DNA of 7,249 nt, from assembly GCA_024762915.1 (NCBI GenBank), contig JANTGL010000135.1, forward strand, positions 1 to 7,249. The letters run 5' to 3'. Each line of letters begins with the position of its first letter. Position 1 is the first letter of the stretch. The notes under the pieces were generated by a model. That model worked only from the letters and a program-made list of their open reading frames with translations. It was not told the origin of the DNA and made no database searches. This document shows, one piece after another, positions 1 to 6,732 of the stretch. This DNA comes from Bacteroidales bacterium. Lineage in GTDB: Bacteria > Bacteroidota > Bacteroidia > Bacteroidales > JAADGE01. Position numbers and translations under genes: made by a program.

Positions 1-1255
1 AATTAATAATACGTTTTAAAGATTCATCATCTCTTTTATTTACGATAAGTTTAAAATAAGCCAACAAATCTTTTATTTCTTTTCTTTGATAGAAAGATAA
101 ACCGCCGTAGATTTTATAAGGAATTTTATTTCTTCTGAATGCCTCCTCAAAAATACGAGATTGAGCATTGGTTCTGTAAAGCACGGCATGATCGGAATAT
201 TTCGTCAGGTCAATATTAACGGATTCCAAAATTTTATTTGCTACAATAAAACCTTCTTCATTATCCGTAAGAGCTTCAATAATTTTTATTTTACCGCCCT
301 CTTCATTTTTTGAAAAAACCGTCTTTTTTATTCGTTCCGTATTTTTATCTATAACAGAATTTGCCGCATCCGTAATATTTTTCGTAGAACGGTAATTTTG
401 TTCCAATTTAAACAGTTGATAATCTTTATAATCGTTTTTAAAATTCAGAATATTTTCAATTTTAGCTCCTCTGAAAGAATAAATACTTTGAGCATCGTCT
501 CCCACAACACACACATTTTTATGTAGTTCCGCCAGTTTATTAATTATAAGGTATTGAGAAAAATTCGTATCTTGATATTCGTCAACCAAAATATAATCAA
601 ACTTTTTTTGATATTTTTTCAGAATATCGGGATGATCACGAAAAAGGATGTTTGTTTTCAAGAGTAAATCGTCAAAATCCATGGCACCGGCTTTAAAACA
701 CCGTTGTGTATAAATTTTATAAATACGGTATATTTCCGGTTTACGTGATTTCTCATCTTGGTTTTTTAATTCTTCGATATTTTCATAAGCTTTTGCCGTA
801 ATCAAATTATTTTTAGCTCCTGAAATACGTCCGTAAACATTTGCAGGTTTATAAATTTTATCATCTAATTGCAATTCTTTAATAATACTTTTAATGATAC
901 TTTTTGTATCTTGTGTATCATAAATTGTAAAACTTGACGGATAACCCAAAGTTTCGGCTTCTTTTCTCAAAAATTTTGCAAATACGGAATGAAAGGTTCC
1001 CATCCATAAAGATTTTACGTGCTCCTCTCCGATTAAAGAAGCAATTCGTTCTTTCATTTCTTTGGCTGCTTTATTGGTAAATGTCAATGCCAAAATACGC
1101 CAAGGTTTAACGCCGTTTGCCAGCAAATGAGCAATTCGGTATGTTAACACACGCGTTTTTCCGGAACCGGCTCCGGCAATTACCAAGGAAGGTCCTTTGG
1201 TATTTATAACAGCTTCTTTTTGAGCTTTATTTAATTGGTCTAAATAGTTTTGCAC
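1..1255 (-). CDS. uvrD: UvrD/PcrA-type superfamily 1A DNA helicase, N-terminal 418 residues (cut by window edge)
   Basis: ATP-dependent 3'-5' DNA helicase of the UvrD/PcrA/Rep family, a cytoplasmic enzyme acting in nucleotide excision and mismatch repair and in clearing replication or transcription obstacles. Translating the minus strand from the GTG at 1255 gives an unbroken frame to the left edge. Visible motifs in order are: Q-motif region QLNKAQKEAV (7-16), Walker A GAGSGKT (28-34), GTFHS (86-90), DFDDLL (193-198), Walker B VDEYQDTN (234-241), motif III GDDAQSIYSFRGA (252-264), QNYRS (286-290), LYRTNAQSR (359-367) and IPYKIYGG (378-385). The family is usually about 700-780 residues, so the later 2A/2B motifs and the C-terminus lie outside the window. 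The GTG start is chosen because the Q-motif then sits a few residues in, as in the family, and no ATG lies close upstream in frame. UvrD, PcrA and Rep cannot be separated from this half; the family call is near certain. Confidence 0.95.
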   Translation of the reverse strand, partial: MQNYLDQLNKAQKEAVINTKGPSLVIAGAGSGKTRVLTYRIAHLLANGVKPWRILALTFTNKAAKEMKERIASLIGEEHVKSLWMGTFHSVFAKFLRKEAETLGYPSSFTIYDTQDTKSIIKSIIKELQLDDKIYKPANVYGRISGAKNNLITAKAYENIEELKNQDEKSRKPEIYRIYKIYTQRCFKAGAMDFDDLLLKTNILFRDHPDILKKYQKKFDYILVDEYQDTNFSQYLIINKLAELHKNVCVVGDDAQSIYSFRGAKIENILNFKNDYKDYQLFKLEQNYRSTKNITDAANSVIDKNTERIKKTVFSKNEEGGKIKIIEALTDNEEGFIVANKILESVNIDLTKYSDHAVLYRTNAQSRIFEEAFRRNKIPYKIYGGLSFYQRKEIKDLLAYFKLIVNKRDDESLKRIIN

Positions 1256-1312
1256 GAAAAATATTTTAACAGAAAATTTATTCTGAGATGAGAAAATCAA
1301 TCTAAGAAAGGG

Positions 1313-1320
1313 CAAAAATA
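1313..1320 (-). promoter_or_regulatory. Bacteroidota-type -7 element for the helicase gene
   Basis: The minus strand reads TATTTTTG, a full match to the TAnnTTTG -7 consensus of Bacteroidota primary sigma factor promoters, 57 nt before the GTG start. No TTTG -33 box is present at the usual distance; the nearest candidate is TTTA (1343-1346, 22 nt spacing). This is a plausible but incomplete promoter. Confidence 0.45.
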
Positions 1321-1399
1321 AAAAGGAAGTTAAATATCTCGTTAAAATTTTAAAGTATTTATAAAATATTTTTTAAAAATCAATGTTAAAAAAAGATAC

Positions 1400-1429
1400 T
1401 TTGTTGTTTTACAGGATTTATTAATTTTG
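1400..1429 (+). promoter_or_regulatory. Bacteroidota-type promoter (-33 and -7) for the secreted PKD protein gene
   Basis: TTTG at 1400-1403 and TAATTTTG at 1422-1429 match the -33 (TTTG) and -7 (TAnnTTTG) elements of Bacteroidota promoters, separated by 18 nt, close to the usual spacing of about 19. It is the best complete promoter in the window. Transcription should begin near 1435, leaving only about 10 nt before the GTG start at 1446. The upstream DNA (about 1330-1395) is nearly pure A/T, with A- and T-tracts that could act as an UP-like element; that part is inference. Confidence 0.65.
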
Positions 1430-1445
1430 CATAAAATATCTTAAA

Positions 1446-3251
1446 GTGAAAAGACTCATCATATTTGTTCTGTTTTTGTTACCGCATATTGTATTTTCGC
1501 AATTAAACATAAGTATTACAAGCAATCTTGTTCCTTTGTATCCGTCAGACGGTGATACTTTAAGCGGCTGTCGAAAAGATTCCGTAATTACGTTTAAGGC
1601 AACGGTTACCGACGGTGGTTCTCCCGTTACAAATGCCGAATATTATTGGGATTTTGATGACGGAACCACAACTTTCGGAACAGATAAAGATTCTGTCACA
1701 AATCAATATGCTGAAGGCGGCGGTTATCGTGTAAAATTGAAAGTAGTTGATGCAAGTATGCAGGAAGGCTTTAAAATAGTACCCGTAAAAATTGCCGTAG
1801 CTCCCGATTATTCAAAAACAAAAGTTGATTTACCCGAAGATGTTAACGGAATATGCAAAGGAAGCTCCGGGAAATTGTTAGGAACCGCATTTCCTAAAGA
1901 GTGGAAAGATACGATTAAATATGAAGTACCCGAAGATCCTGCAATTGAAATTTCTGATATAAAGCCCTATCAATCAAGCTTACCTTTTGATGAATTTCCG
2001 GAAGGAACAACATACAATGTCGGAGATATTGATTCAATCGGTATTAATTTAGAGCATTCCGATATGGGAAATTTGCAAATTAAATTAACTTGCGAAAACG
2101 GTACCTCAGTTATATTAAAAGATTATGATGCAAGCAATCATGCTTATTTGGGTGAACCTGTCGACGACGAAGCAAGTTCTGAAGCCGGAACACCTTATCA
2201 ATATTATTGGTCAAATGCATCTTCATCGGGGACGATTAACAGCACAACATTAAGCCCCGTACCGGAAGCTGCCTATTTGCCGGAGCAAAGTTTTGATAAT
2301 TTTGCCGGTTGTCCGATGAACGGAACTTGGACTCTTGATATTACCGATAATCAAATAACGGATAACGGGTTTATTTTTTCTTGGTTTATTAAATTTAAGA
2401 AAGATGTTGAGCCGAAAACATGGACTTTTACTGATACGCTTTTGCAATATAAAACCATTAACGGTATTATCTACGGAACTTTTTGGGAAGGTAAGAATGC
2501 GGGAGGAACGACTATTTTAACAAACGGTGATACCATTATCGGTAATGCTGCTGCAGCTCCCGATGTATACGGAGGACACGGCTACACATTTCATGTTATC
2601 AATAATTTCGGATGCCCGCAAGACACAACTGTTATTTTAACGGTTGAAAAAGCAAGTGCAACTGCAACACCGGAAACCGGTACAGCAAAATTGGATGTTA
2701 AATTTGAAAATACAACAAGTTGGGCTACGGAAAAAGAATGGGATTTTGGTGATAAAAGCCCTGCGGAACTGATTATTGAAGAAGATACTATTTCTCATAA
2801 ATATCTCGAAAAAGATGATTACTATGCTGTTCTGACGGTTACAGATGATATGGGATGTGTTGATACGGACACGATACTGATTAAAGTTGATGTTGAACCC
2901 TCAAAACTGGAAGTCCCGAATGTTTTTACCCCGAACGGAGACGGCCTTAATGATGTATTCAAATTCACTGAAGAAAGTTTGAAAGGAATGAAAGAATTTC
3001 ATATGACTATTTATAATCGCTGGGGACAAAAAGTTTATGAAACAAACAGTACTAATCCTGAAGATTTCAGTTGGGACGGAAAAAATAAGCTCGGATTTAC
3101 CGTATCACCCGGGGTTTATTATTATGTTATAACAGCTACGGGAAAAGACGAAATAATATACAAAGGCGATCGAGGCAGCAAAAAAAATAAAACACCGGAT
3201 CCGAATGTTCAAACTGCAGGGGCAAAAGGGGTAATTCACGTATTCAGATAA
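1446..3251 (+). CDS. Secreted PKD / P-domain protein with type B T9SS C-terminal sorting domain
   Basis: Predicted extracellular or cell-surface protein of 601 residues, exported by Sec and then by the type IX secretion system. Residues 1-19 form a signal peptide (basic MKR, hydrophobic core, ending VFSQ) with no lipobox cysteine. A PKD-like domain spans about 35-118, with the hallmark YYWDFDDG around 67-73. Residues about 190-318 resemble the proprotein-convertase P domain (the GNLQIKLTCENGT strand, then FAGCPMNGTWTLDITD and a closing FSWFIKF). A beta-rich stretch of unclear type covers 325-400. A second PKD domain spans about 403-490 (WDFGD at 432-436). The type B, CHU_C-like sorting domain covers 490-601: PNVFTPNGDGLNDVF, IYNRWGQKVYE, WDGK, GVYYYVI and the terminal KGVIHVFR. 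The start is GTG, supported by the signal peptide beginning there and by the promoter just upstream. No catalytic domain is seen, so a structural, adhesive or ligand-binding role is inferred; the export route is well supported, the function is not. Confidence 0.9.
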   Translation: MKRLIIFVLFLLPHIVFSQLNISITSNLVPLYPSDGDTLSGCRKDSVITFKATVTDGGSPVTNAEYYWDFDDGTTTFGTDKDSVTNQYAEGGGYRVKLKVVDASMQEGFKIVPVKIAVAPDYSKTKVDLPEDVNGICKGSSGKLLGTAFPKEWKDTIKYEVPEDPAIEISDIKPYQSSLPFDEFPEGTTYNVGDIDSIGINLEHSDMGNLQIKLTCENGTSVILKDYDASNHAYLGEPVDDEASSEAGTPYQYYWSNASSSGTINSTTLSPVPEAAYLPEQSFDNFAGCPMNGTWTLDITDNQITDNGFIFSWFIKFKKDVEPKTWTFTDTLLQYKTINGIIYGTFWEGKNAGGTTILTNGDTIIGNAAAAPDVYGGHGYTFHVINNFGCPQDTTVILTVEKASATATPETGTAKLDVKFENTTSWATEKEWDFGDKSPAELIIEEDTISHKYLEKDDYYAVLTVTDDMGCVDTDTILIKVDVEPSKLEVPNVFTPNGDGLNDVFKFTEESLKGMKEFHMTIYNRWGQKVYETNSTNPEDFSWDGKNKLGFTVSPGVYYYVITATGKDEIIYKGDRGSKKNKTPDPNVQTAGAKGVIHVFR

Positions 3252-3263
3252 AGAGTCAAAATC

Positions 3264-3304
3264 AAAAACATTCCGAAAGTTATGAACTTTCGGAATGTTT
3301 TTTT
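3264..3304. terminator. Strong bidirectional rho-independent terminator between convergent genes
   Basis: An 18-bp perfect stem (3264-3281 pairing with 3285-3302; core ACATTCCGAAAGTT / AACTTTCGGAATGT) closes a 3-nt ATG loop. On the plus strand the stem runs into seven T residues (3298-3304), ending the PKD-protein transcript. On the minus strand the same stem is followed by TTTTT then GATTTT, so it can also end the convergent SUMF1-fold gene, whose stop codon (3303-3305) abuts the hairpin. Confidence 0.93.
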
Positions 3305-4133
3305 ATAAATTATCCTTTACTACTCGAAACCCGATTGTTGCATTTTCGGTAACCGGTTTTGACGCACGCCGATTTGTTATACGCAACATTTCGGGTGTAT
3401 TATACCAAGAACCGCCTCGATGTACTTTCATTTGTCCGGTTTCGGGACCTTGCGGATTTTTTTCGGGAGCAGATTTATAATATTCCGGAGAATACCAATC
3501 CGAACACCATTCGGAAACATTACCGCTCATATCAAAAAGAGTTGCTTTGTTTGGTTTTTTCTGCCCGGTTTTGTGCGGTTTATTTTCAGAATTTTTTCTG
3601 TACCAAGCAACTTCATCGGGCTTATTACTTCCCGCATAAATATATTTTCTGAAAATACCCGAAAAAAATGTTTGTTTACCGCCCTTAGCGGCATATTCCC
3701 ATTCAGTTTCCGAAGGTAATCTTCCGCCGATGTATTTGCAATACGCATCGGCACCGAACCAACTGACAAAATTTACCGGGTAATCTTCAAAACCGGTTTC
3801 AGTATAATATATTGAATCTTTCAGATAAATTCGACATTTTAAACGCTTATACGTTCCGCTTAAATTAATGTATTTTCTTAAAAGTGAGGCATCCGGTTTC
3901 AGTGAATTTAAAAATGTGCAAAATTCTTTATTCGTAACTTCATATTTACTTATATAAAAATCACTTAGGTATATTTTCCTTATCGGTTCTTCATCATCGT
4001 CACCGGTATTATTTCCCATTTTGAAATTGCCTCCTTTAATAAAACTAAAAGAAAAATCATTTGTTTGAGCCGAAATTTTGCTTGTTATGTAAACAATACA
4101 AAAGAAAATTAATATTGATGCAAAATGTTTCAT
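3303..4133 (-). CDS. Secreted SUMF1/FGE-fold protein lacking the FGE catalytic cysteines
   Basis: 276-residue protein of the formylglycine-generating-enzyme/sulfatase-modifying-factor fold. Family landmarks in order: GGNFKMG (34-40), SKYEVTNKEF (62-71), PVNFVSWFGADAYC (119-132), RLPSETEWEYAA (138-149), DMSGNVSEWCSDWY (201-214), RGGSW (239-243) and GFRVV (268-272). A signal peptide at 1-22 (MKHF, hydrophobic core, ISAQ) implies export to the periplasm or beyond; with no lipobox cysteine after it, it is not a GldK-type lipoprotein. True FGE carries a copper-binding cysteine pair just after the GGS motif; here that stretch reads GGSWYNTPEMLRITNRR, without cysteine, so sulfatase activation is unlikely. 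Non-FGE members of the fold serve varied roles, including gliding/T9SS components and other oxidoreductases; the role here is unknown. The ATG at 4133 is chosen over the in-frame TTG at 4175 because it places the signal peptide at the N-terminus and because the TTG lies inside the gene's own -7 box. Confidence 0.88.
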   Translation of the reverse strand: MKHFASILIFFCIVYITSKISAQTNDFSFSFIKGGNFKMGNNTGDDDEEPIRKIYLSDFYISKYEVTNKEFCTFLNSLKPDASLLRKYINLSGTYKRLKCRIYLKDSIYYTETGFEDYPVNFVSWFGADAYCKYIGGRLPSETEWEYAAKGGKQTFFSGIFRKYIYAGSNKPDEVAWYRKNSENKPHKTGQKKPNKATLFDMSGNVSEWCSDWYSPEYYKSAPEKNPQGPETGQMKVHRGGSWYNTPEMLRITNRRASKPVTENATIGFRVVKDNL

Positions 4134-4160
4134 TTCTTTCTGTATTAAGCAGGTTTTAAT

Positions 4161-4168
4161 TATGTTTG
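4161..4168 (+). promoter_or_regulatory. -7 element of the dehydrogenase/rlmL operon promoter
   Basis: TATGTTTG matches TAnnTTTG fully and ends 28 nt before the ATG at 4197. The -33 position is weak (TTTC at 4137-4140, 20 nt spacing). Transcription would start near 4174, inside the opposing -7 box of the SUMF1-fold gene. Confidence 0.5.
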
Positions 4169-4176
4169 CACGCAAA
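4165..4176. promoter_or_regulatory. Short palindrome at the centre of the divergent promoter pair
   Basis: TTTGC-AC-GCAAA is a 12-bp inverted repeat with 5-bp arms. The arms are largely the TTTG ends of the two opposing -7 boxes, so the symmetry may simply follow from the promoter layout. It could also serve as a small operator for a dimeric regulator; nothing in the window identifies one. Confidence 0.3.
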
Positions 4177-4180
4177 ATTA
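4173..4180 (-). promoter_or_regulatory. -7 element for the SUMF1-fold gene
   Basis: The minus strand reads TAATTTTG, a full match to TAnnTTTG, 39 nt before the ATG at 4133. The only TTTG upstream (minus strand 4193-4196) is 12 nt away, too close for a standard -33 box, so this promoter may be weak or need an activator. The initiation point would fall near 4167, within the opposing -7 element. Confidence 0.45.
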
Positions 4181-4196
4181 ATGAATATAAATCAAA

Positions 4197-4991
4197 ATGT
4201 ACTTTAAAGATAAAATAGTTTGGATAACGGGAGCATCATCCGGAGTCGGCGAAGTAATGGTATATGCTTTTAATAAGCAACAAGCTCAATTAATTATATC
4301 ATCGCATGAACCGGAAGAATTAGAACGTGTAAAAAATAATTGCAATTTTGAGCCTGAAAACATTTTTGTTTTACCTTTTAATTTGACGGAACATGATAAA
4401 ATTCCCGATTTGGTTAAAACCGTAATAAATAAATTTAAGAAAGTTGATATCCTGTTTAATATAGGAGGAATAAGCCAACGTGCCTTAGCAAAAGACACTT
4501 TAATTGATGTTGATAAACGCATTATGGATATTAATTATTTCGGAACGGTGATTTTAACAAAAGCCGTATTGCCTGAAATGATTAAGAATAAATCCGGACA
4601 TATTGCCGTGATGACAAGTTTAGCCGGACAATTTGCAATCCCGTTACGATCGGCATATGCTGCATCAAAACATGCTTTACACGGATTTTTTGAAACTTTA
4701 AGAGCTGAAGTATATAAGGATAATATCAAAGTCACTTTATTTTCTCCTGCCTATATCAAAACGAATATAGCCATAAATGCATTAACAAAAGACGGAAGTC
4801 CTCAAAATTTTGATGATCCGAGTTTAAAAAAAGGAACATCTCCCGAAGATTTTGCAAAATTAGCGTTAAAATCAATAAGAAAAGGAAAAGAAGAAGTTAT
4901 TTCCGGCGGAAAAGAAAAATACGGCGTTTATTTAAAACGATTCTTTCCGAAATTGTTTTCAAGAATTATAAGAAATGCTGATGTCAGATAA
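4197..4991 (+). CDS. Classical short-chain dehydrogenase/reductase (SDR family oxidoreductase)
   Basis: 264-residue cytoplasmic NAD(P)-dependent oxidoreductase with a Rossmann fold. The dinucleotide-binding motif TGASSGVG sits at 11-18, the structural NIGG (variant of NNAG) at 88-91, and the catalytic tetrad is complete: N113 (DINYFG), S141, Y154 and K158 (YAASK). The S-to-Y spacing of 13 and the length are normal for a classical SDR. The tail after about 225 is rich in K/R and ends FPKLFSRIIRN, as in SDRs of the DHRS7-like type, where the C-terminus can associate with membranes; that comparison is from memory. No substrate can be assigned. The stop overlaps the next gene's start, so the two are almost certainly co-transcribed, although a metabolic link between this enzyme and rRNA methylation is not apparent. 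Confidence 0.92.
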   Translation: MYFKDKIVWITGASSGVGEVMVYAFNKQQAQLIISSHEPEELERVKNNCNFEPENIFVLPFNLTEHDKIPDLVKTVINKFKKVDILFNIGGISQRALAKDTLIDVDKRIMDINYFGTVILTKAVLPEMIKNKSGHIAVMTSLAGQFAIPLRSAYAASKHALHGFFETLRAEVYKDNIKVTLFSPAYIKTNIAINALTKDGSPQNFDDPSLKKGTSPEDFAKLALKSIRKGKEEVISGGKEKYGVYLKRFFPKLFSRIIRNADVR

Positions 4992-6117
4992 TACAATATA
5001 CCAATTTACGGCAAAAACCTTTCACGGCTTAGAAAAAATACTTGCATCCGAAGTAAAAAAAATCGGAGCTTCCGATATTAAAATTTTAACAAGAGCCGTT
5101 AGTTTTAAAGGCGACATTGAAGTGATGTATCGTGCTAATTATGAAGCAAGAACAGCTTTAAATATTTTGCAAAAAATCACTGAATTTACGGCAAATTCTT
5201 CAGATGAACTTTATGAAAAAACAAAAAAAATAAACTGGGATGATTTCATTAAACTTGAAGAAACATTTTCAATTGATAAAACCATTCATTCAAACATTCA
5301 TAAGCATTCTCAATTTGCTGCTTTAAAAACCAAAGATGCATTGGTTGACTTTTATAATGAAAAATATCAAAAACGCCCTTCGGTGAATATTAAAAGTCCG
5401 GATAAAAAAATAAATCTTCACATTAACGGAACCAAATGTACACTTTCAATTGATACTTCCGGAGATGCGTTATTTAAAAGAGGATATCGAAAAGACACCG
5501 GACCTGCACCCCTGAATGAAGTTTTGGCTGCCGGAATCGTTATGCTTACCGATTATAAAAATATTGATTATTTCTACGATCCGATGTGCGGTTCGGGAAC
5601 AATACTGATTGAAGCGGCAAGAATTTTCATGAATATTCCGCCTGCCTACAACAGACAGAAATTTGCTTTTCACAAATTCTCAAATTATGATTATCAATTA
5701 TGGAACAAAGTAAAACGTGAAGCCGAAAAAAGGATAAATAAAGAGATTCCCTTAAAAATTATAGGTACTGACATTGAAGATGAACTTATTAAAATAACAA
5801 GAAAGAATATTTCGGAAGCCGGACTGAGAAATTACATTATTGTACAAAGAAAAAATTTTATCAATACAAAATTCGAAAATAAAAAAGGTTTAATTGTTAC
5901 AAATCCTCCTTATGATGAAAGAATTAAATCATTGGATATTAATAATTTATATAAAGATATGGGGGATACTTTGAAAAAAGGTTATAAGAATTGGTCAGGT
6001 TATATTTTTTCGGGAAATATGAATGCAATAAAAAGTATCGGTTTAAAACCTTCGCAAAAACATCAATTATTTAACGGCAAAATTGAATGCAAACTTTTAA
6101 AATATGATTTATATTAA
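4975..6117 (+). CDS. rlmL: THUMP-domain class I SAM-dependent rRNA (guanine-N2) methyltransferase, RlmL type
   Basis: 380-residue RNA methyltransferase. By homology it methylates a guanine N2 in 23S rRNA (G2445 in E. coli) using S-adenosylmethionine. The N-terminal ferredoxin-like region (about 6-60, including FTAKTFHGLEKILASEVKKI) and THUMP domain (about 60-165) bind RNA. Linker and N-terminal catalytic landmarks are FKRGYRKDTGPAPLNEVLAA (167-186). SAM motif I is DPMCGSGT (202-209), the acidic loop is GTDIE (264-268) and catalytic motif IV is NPPYDER (310-316). Compared with the fused E. coli RlmKL of about 700 residues, only the RlmL half is present; the RlmK (m7G2069) half is absent, as is common in this phylum. 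The start is either the ATG at 4975 (17-bp overlap with the dehydrogenase gene) or the ATG at 4981 (11-bp overlap); both fit. The exact target guanine is inferred from the family. Confidence 0.92.
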   Translation: MLMSDNTIYQFTAKTFHGLEKILASEVKKIGASDIKILTRAVSFKGDIEVMYRANYEARTALNILQKITEFTANSSDELYEKTKKINWDDFIKLEETFSIDKTIHSNIHKHSQFAALKTKDALVDFYNEKYQKRPSVNIKSPDKKINLHINGTKCTLSIDTSGDALFKRGYRKDTGPAPLNEVLAAGIVMLTDYKNIDYFYDPMCGSGTILIEAARIFMNIPPAYNRQKFAFHKFSNYDYQLWNKVKREAEKRINKEIPLKIIGTDIEDELIKITRKNISEAGLRNYIIVQRKNFINTKFENKKGLIVTNPPYDERIKSLDINNLYKDMGDTLKKGYKNWSGYIFSGNMNAIKSIGLKPSQKHQLFNGKIECKLLKYDLY

Positions 6118-6137
6118 AAAAAATCAGAATTATTTTT

Positions 6138-6145
6138 TATATTTG
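6138..6145 (+). promoter_or_regulatory. -7 element for siaB
   Basis: TATATTTG matches TAnnTTTG and ends 29 nt before the siaB ATG. No TTTG box is seen at the -33 position, which falls at the 3' end of the preceding methyltransferase gene. The following leader resembles that of siaC (shared TTTGT(T)CATT then GAAAC/AAAC). A short inverted repeat TTCAA-T-TTGAA (6150-6160) lies at the expected start point. Confidence 0.45.
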
Positions 6146-6174
6146 TTCATTCAATTTGAAACCTAAATCGAATT

Positions 6175-6732
6175 ATGTCTTTTGATTTGTTAGAATGGTA
6201 TAAAAAAAATACCGACGAAAAGATATTGTATTCTTTCTTGGGATCGGTTTCAGAAGATATAATTAGTTCAATTCTGGACAAGATTGAAAATATTTTAACT
6301 GATACAGAGACAGATATAAAGATTTTTAAAAAGATTTATCATATTTCGGTTGAAGCATTACAGAACTTATATCATCATTCGGATTCGCCCAAGCATGGCG
6401 GAAATGCAATTGAGAATAATATTGTTTTTATTCTGAAGAAAGAAACGAATCATGAAAATACAAATTGTAAATTCAATATTTTAACCGGGAATTTTATTAA
6501 TAAATCGAATACAAGATTATTGAAAGAACGTATTGATCAATTAAATTTTTTGTCAAAAGATGAAATAAGAACACTTTATAAATTAATATTGAACAATAAC
6601 GAATTTTCCGAAAAAGGCGGAGGCGGTCTCGGAATGATTGATTTAGTTAAGCGTTCGGGAAATAATTTAACTTATAATTTTTATAATTTTGACAGTGATT
6701 ACATTTTTTTTACATTAAGAATTGCAATTTAG
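6175..6732 (+). CDS. siaB: SiaB family protein kinase (DUF6272, GHKL-like)
   Basis: 185-residue soluble kinase of the SiaB family, which phosphorylates SiaC on a threonine. In Pseudomonas this inactivates SiaC as an activator of the diguanylate cyclase SiaD. The family has the GHKL ATPase fold shared with anti-sigma kinases such as SpoIIAB. Seen here: the early YSFLGSVSEDII strand-helix (19-30), an N-box-like helix VEALQNLYHHSD (59-70) with the expected E60 and N64, and the glycine-rich ATP-lid segment GGGGLGMIDLVKRSG (148-162), followed by the closing strands YNFYNFDSDYIFFTLRI. Lengths and motif order are normal for the family. No membrane segment or sensor domain is present, so inputs must come from a partner. 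The siaC gene follows after 49 bp on the same strand, which strongly supports the assignment. The kinase activity is inferred from family membership. Confidence 0.88.
   Translation: MSFDLLEWYKKNTDEKILYSFLGSVSEDIISSILDKIENILTDTETDIKIFKKIYHISVEALQNLYHHSDSPKHGGNAIENNIVFILKKETNHENTNCKFNILTGNFINKSNTRLLKERIDQLNFLSKDEIRTLYKLILNNNEFSEKGGGGLGMIDLVKRSGNNLTYNFYNFDSDYIFFTLRIAI

Noticed and set aside
1363..1372. AAAATATTTT palindrome in the intergenic region
   Set aside because: Expected by chance in DNA this A/T-rich; no second copy or link to a known regulator.
2250..2447. Minus-strand 65-codon open frame inside the PKD-protein gene
   Set aside because: It lies opposite the P-like domain, has no motif or promoter, and is a shadow frame; the same holds for 4286-4522, 4535-4735 and 5470-5673.
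3295..3769. Several open frames on both strands within the SUMF1-fold gene
   Set aside because: They overlap a gene with clear family motifs, show no recognisable domains of their own and are best explained as shadow frames.
3303..4133. Calling the SUMF1-fold gene a sulfatase-activating enzyme or GldK
   Set aside because: The catalytic cysteines are missing, there is no lipobox, it is shorter than GldK, and no gldL/M/N genes follow.
4131..4175. TTG start at 4175 for the SUMF1-fold protein, adding 14 residues
   Set aside because: It would place a polar stretch before the signal peptide, and the TTG codon is part of the gene's own predicted -7 box; the ATG at 4133 gives a clean signal peptide.
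6112..6140. A-tract/T-tract stretch after rlmL as a terminator
   Set aside because: Any stem would be almost purely A-U with no G-C core, too weak to call; readthrough from rlmL into siaB remains possible.
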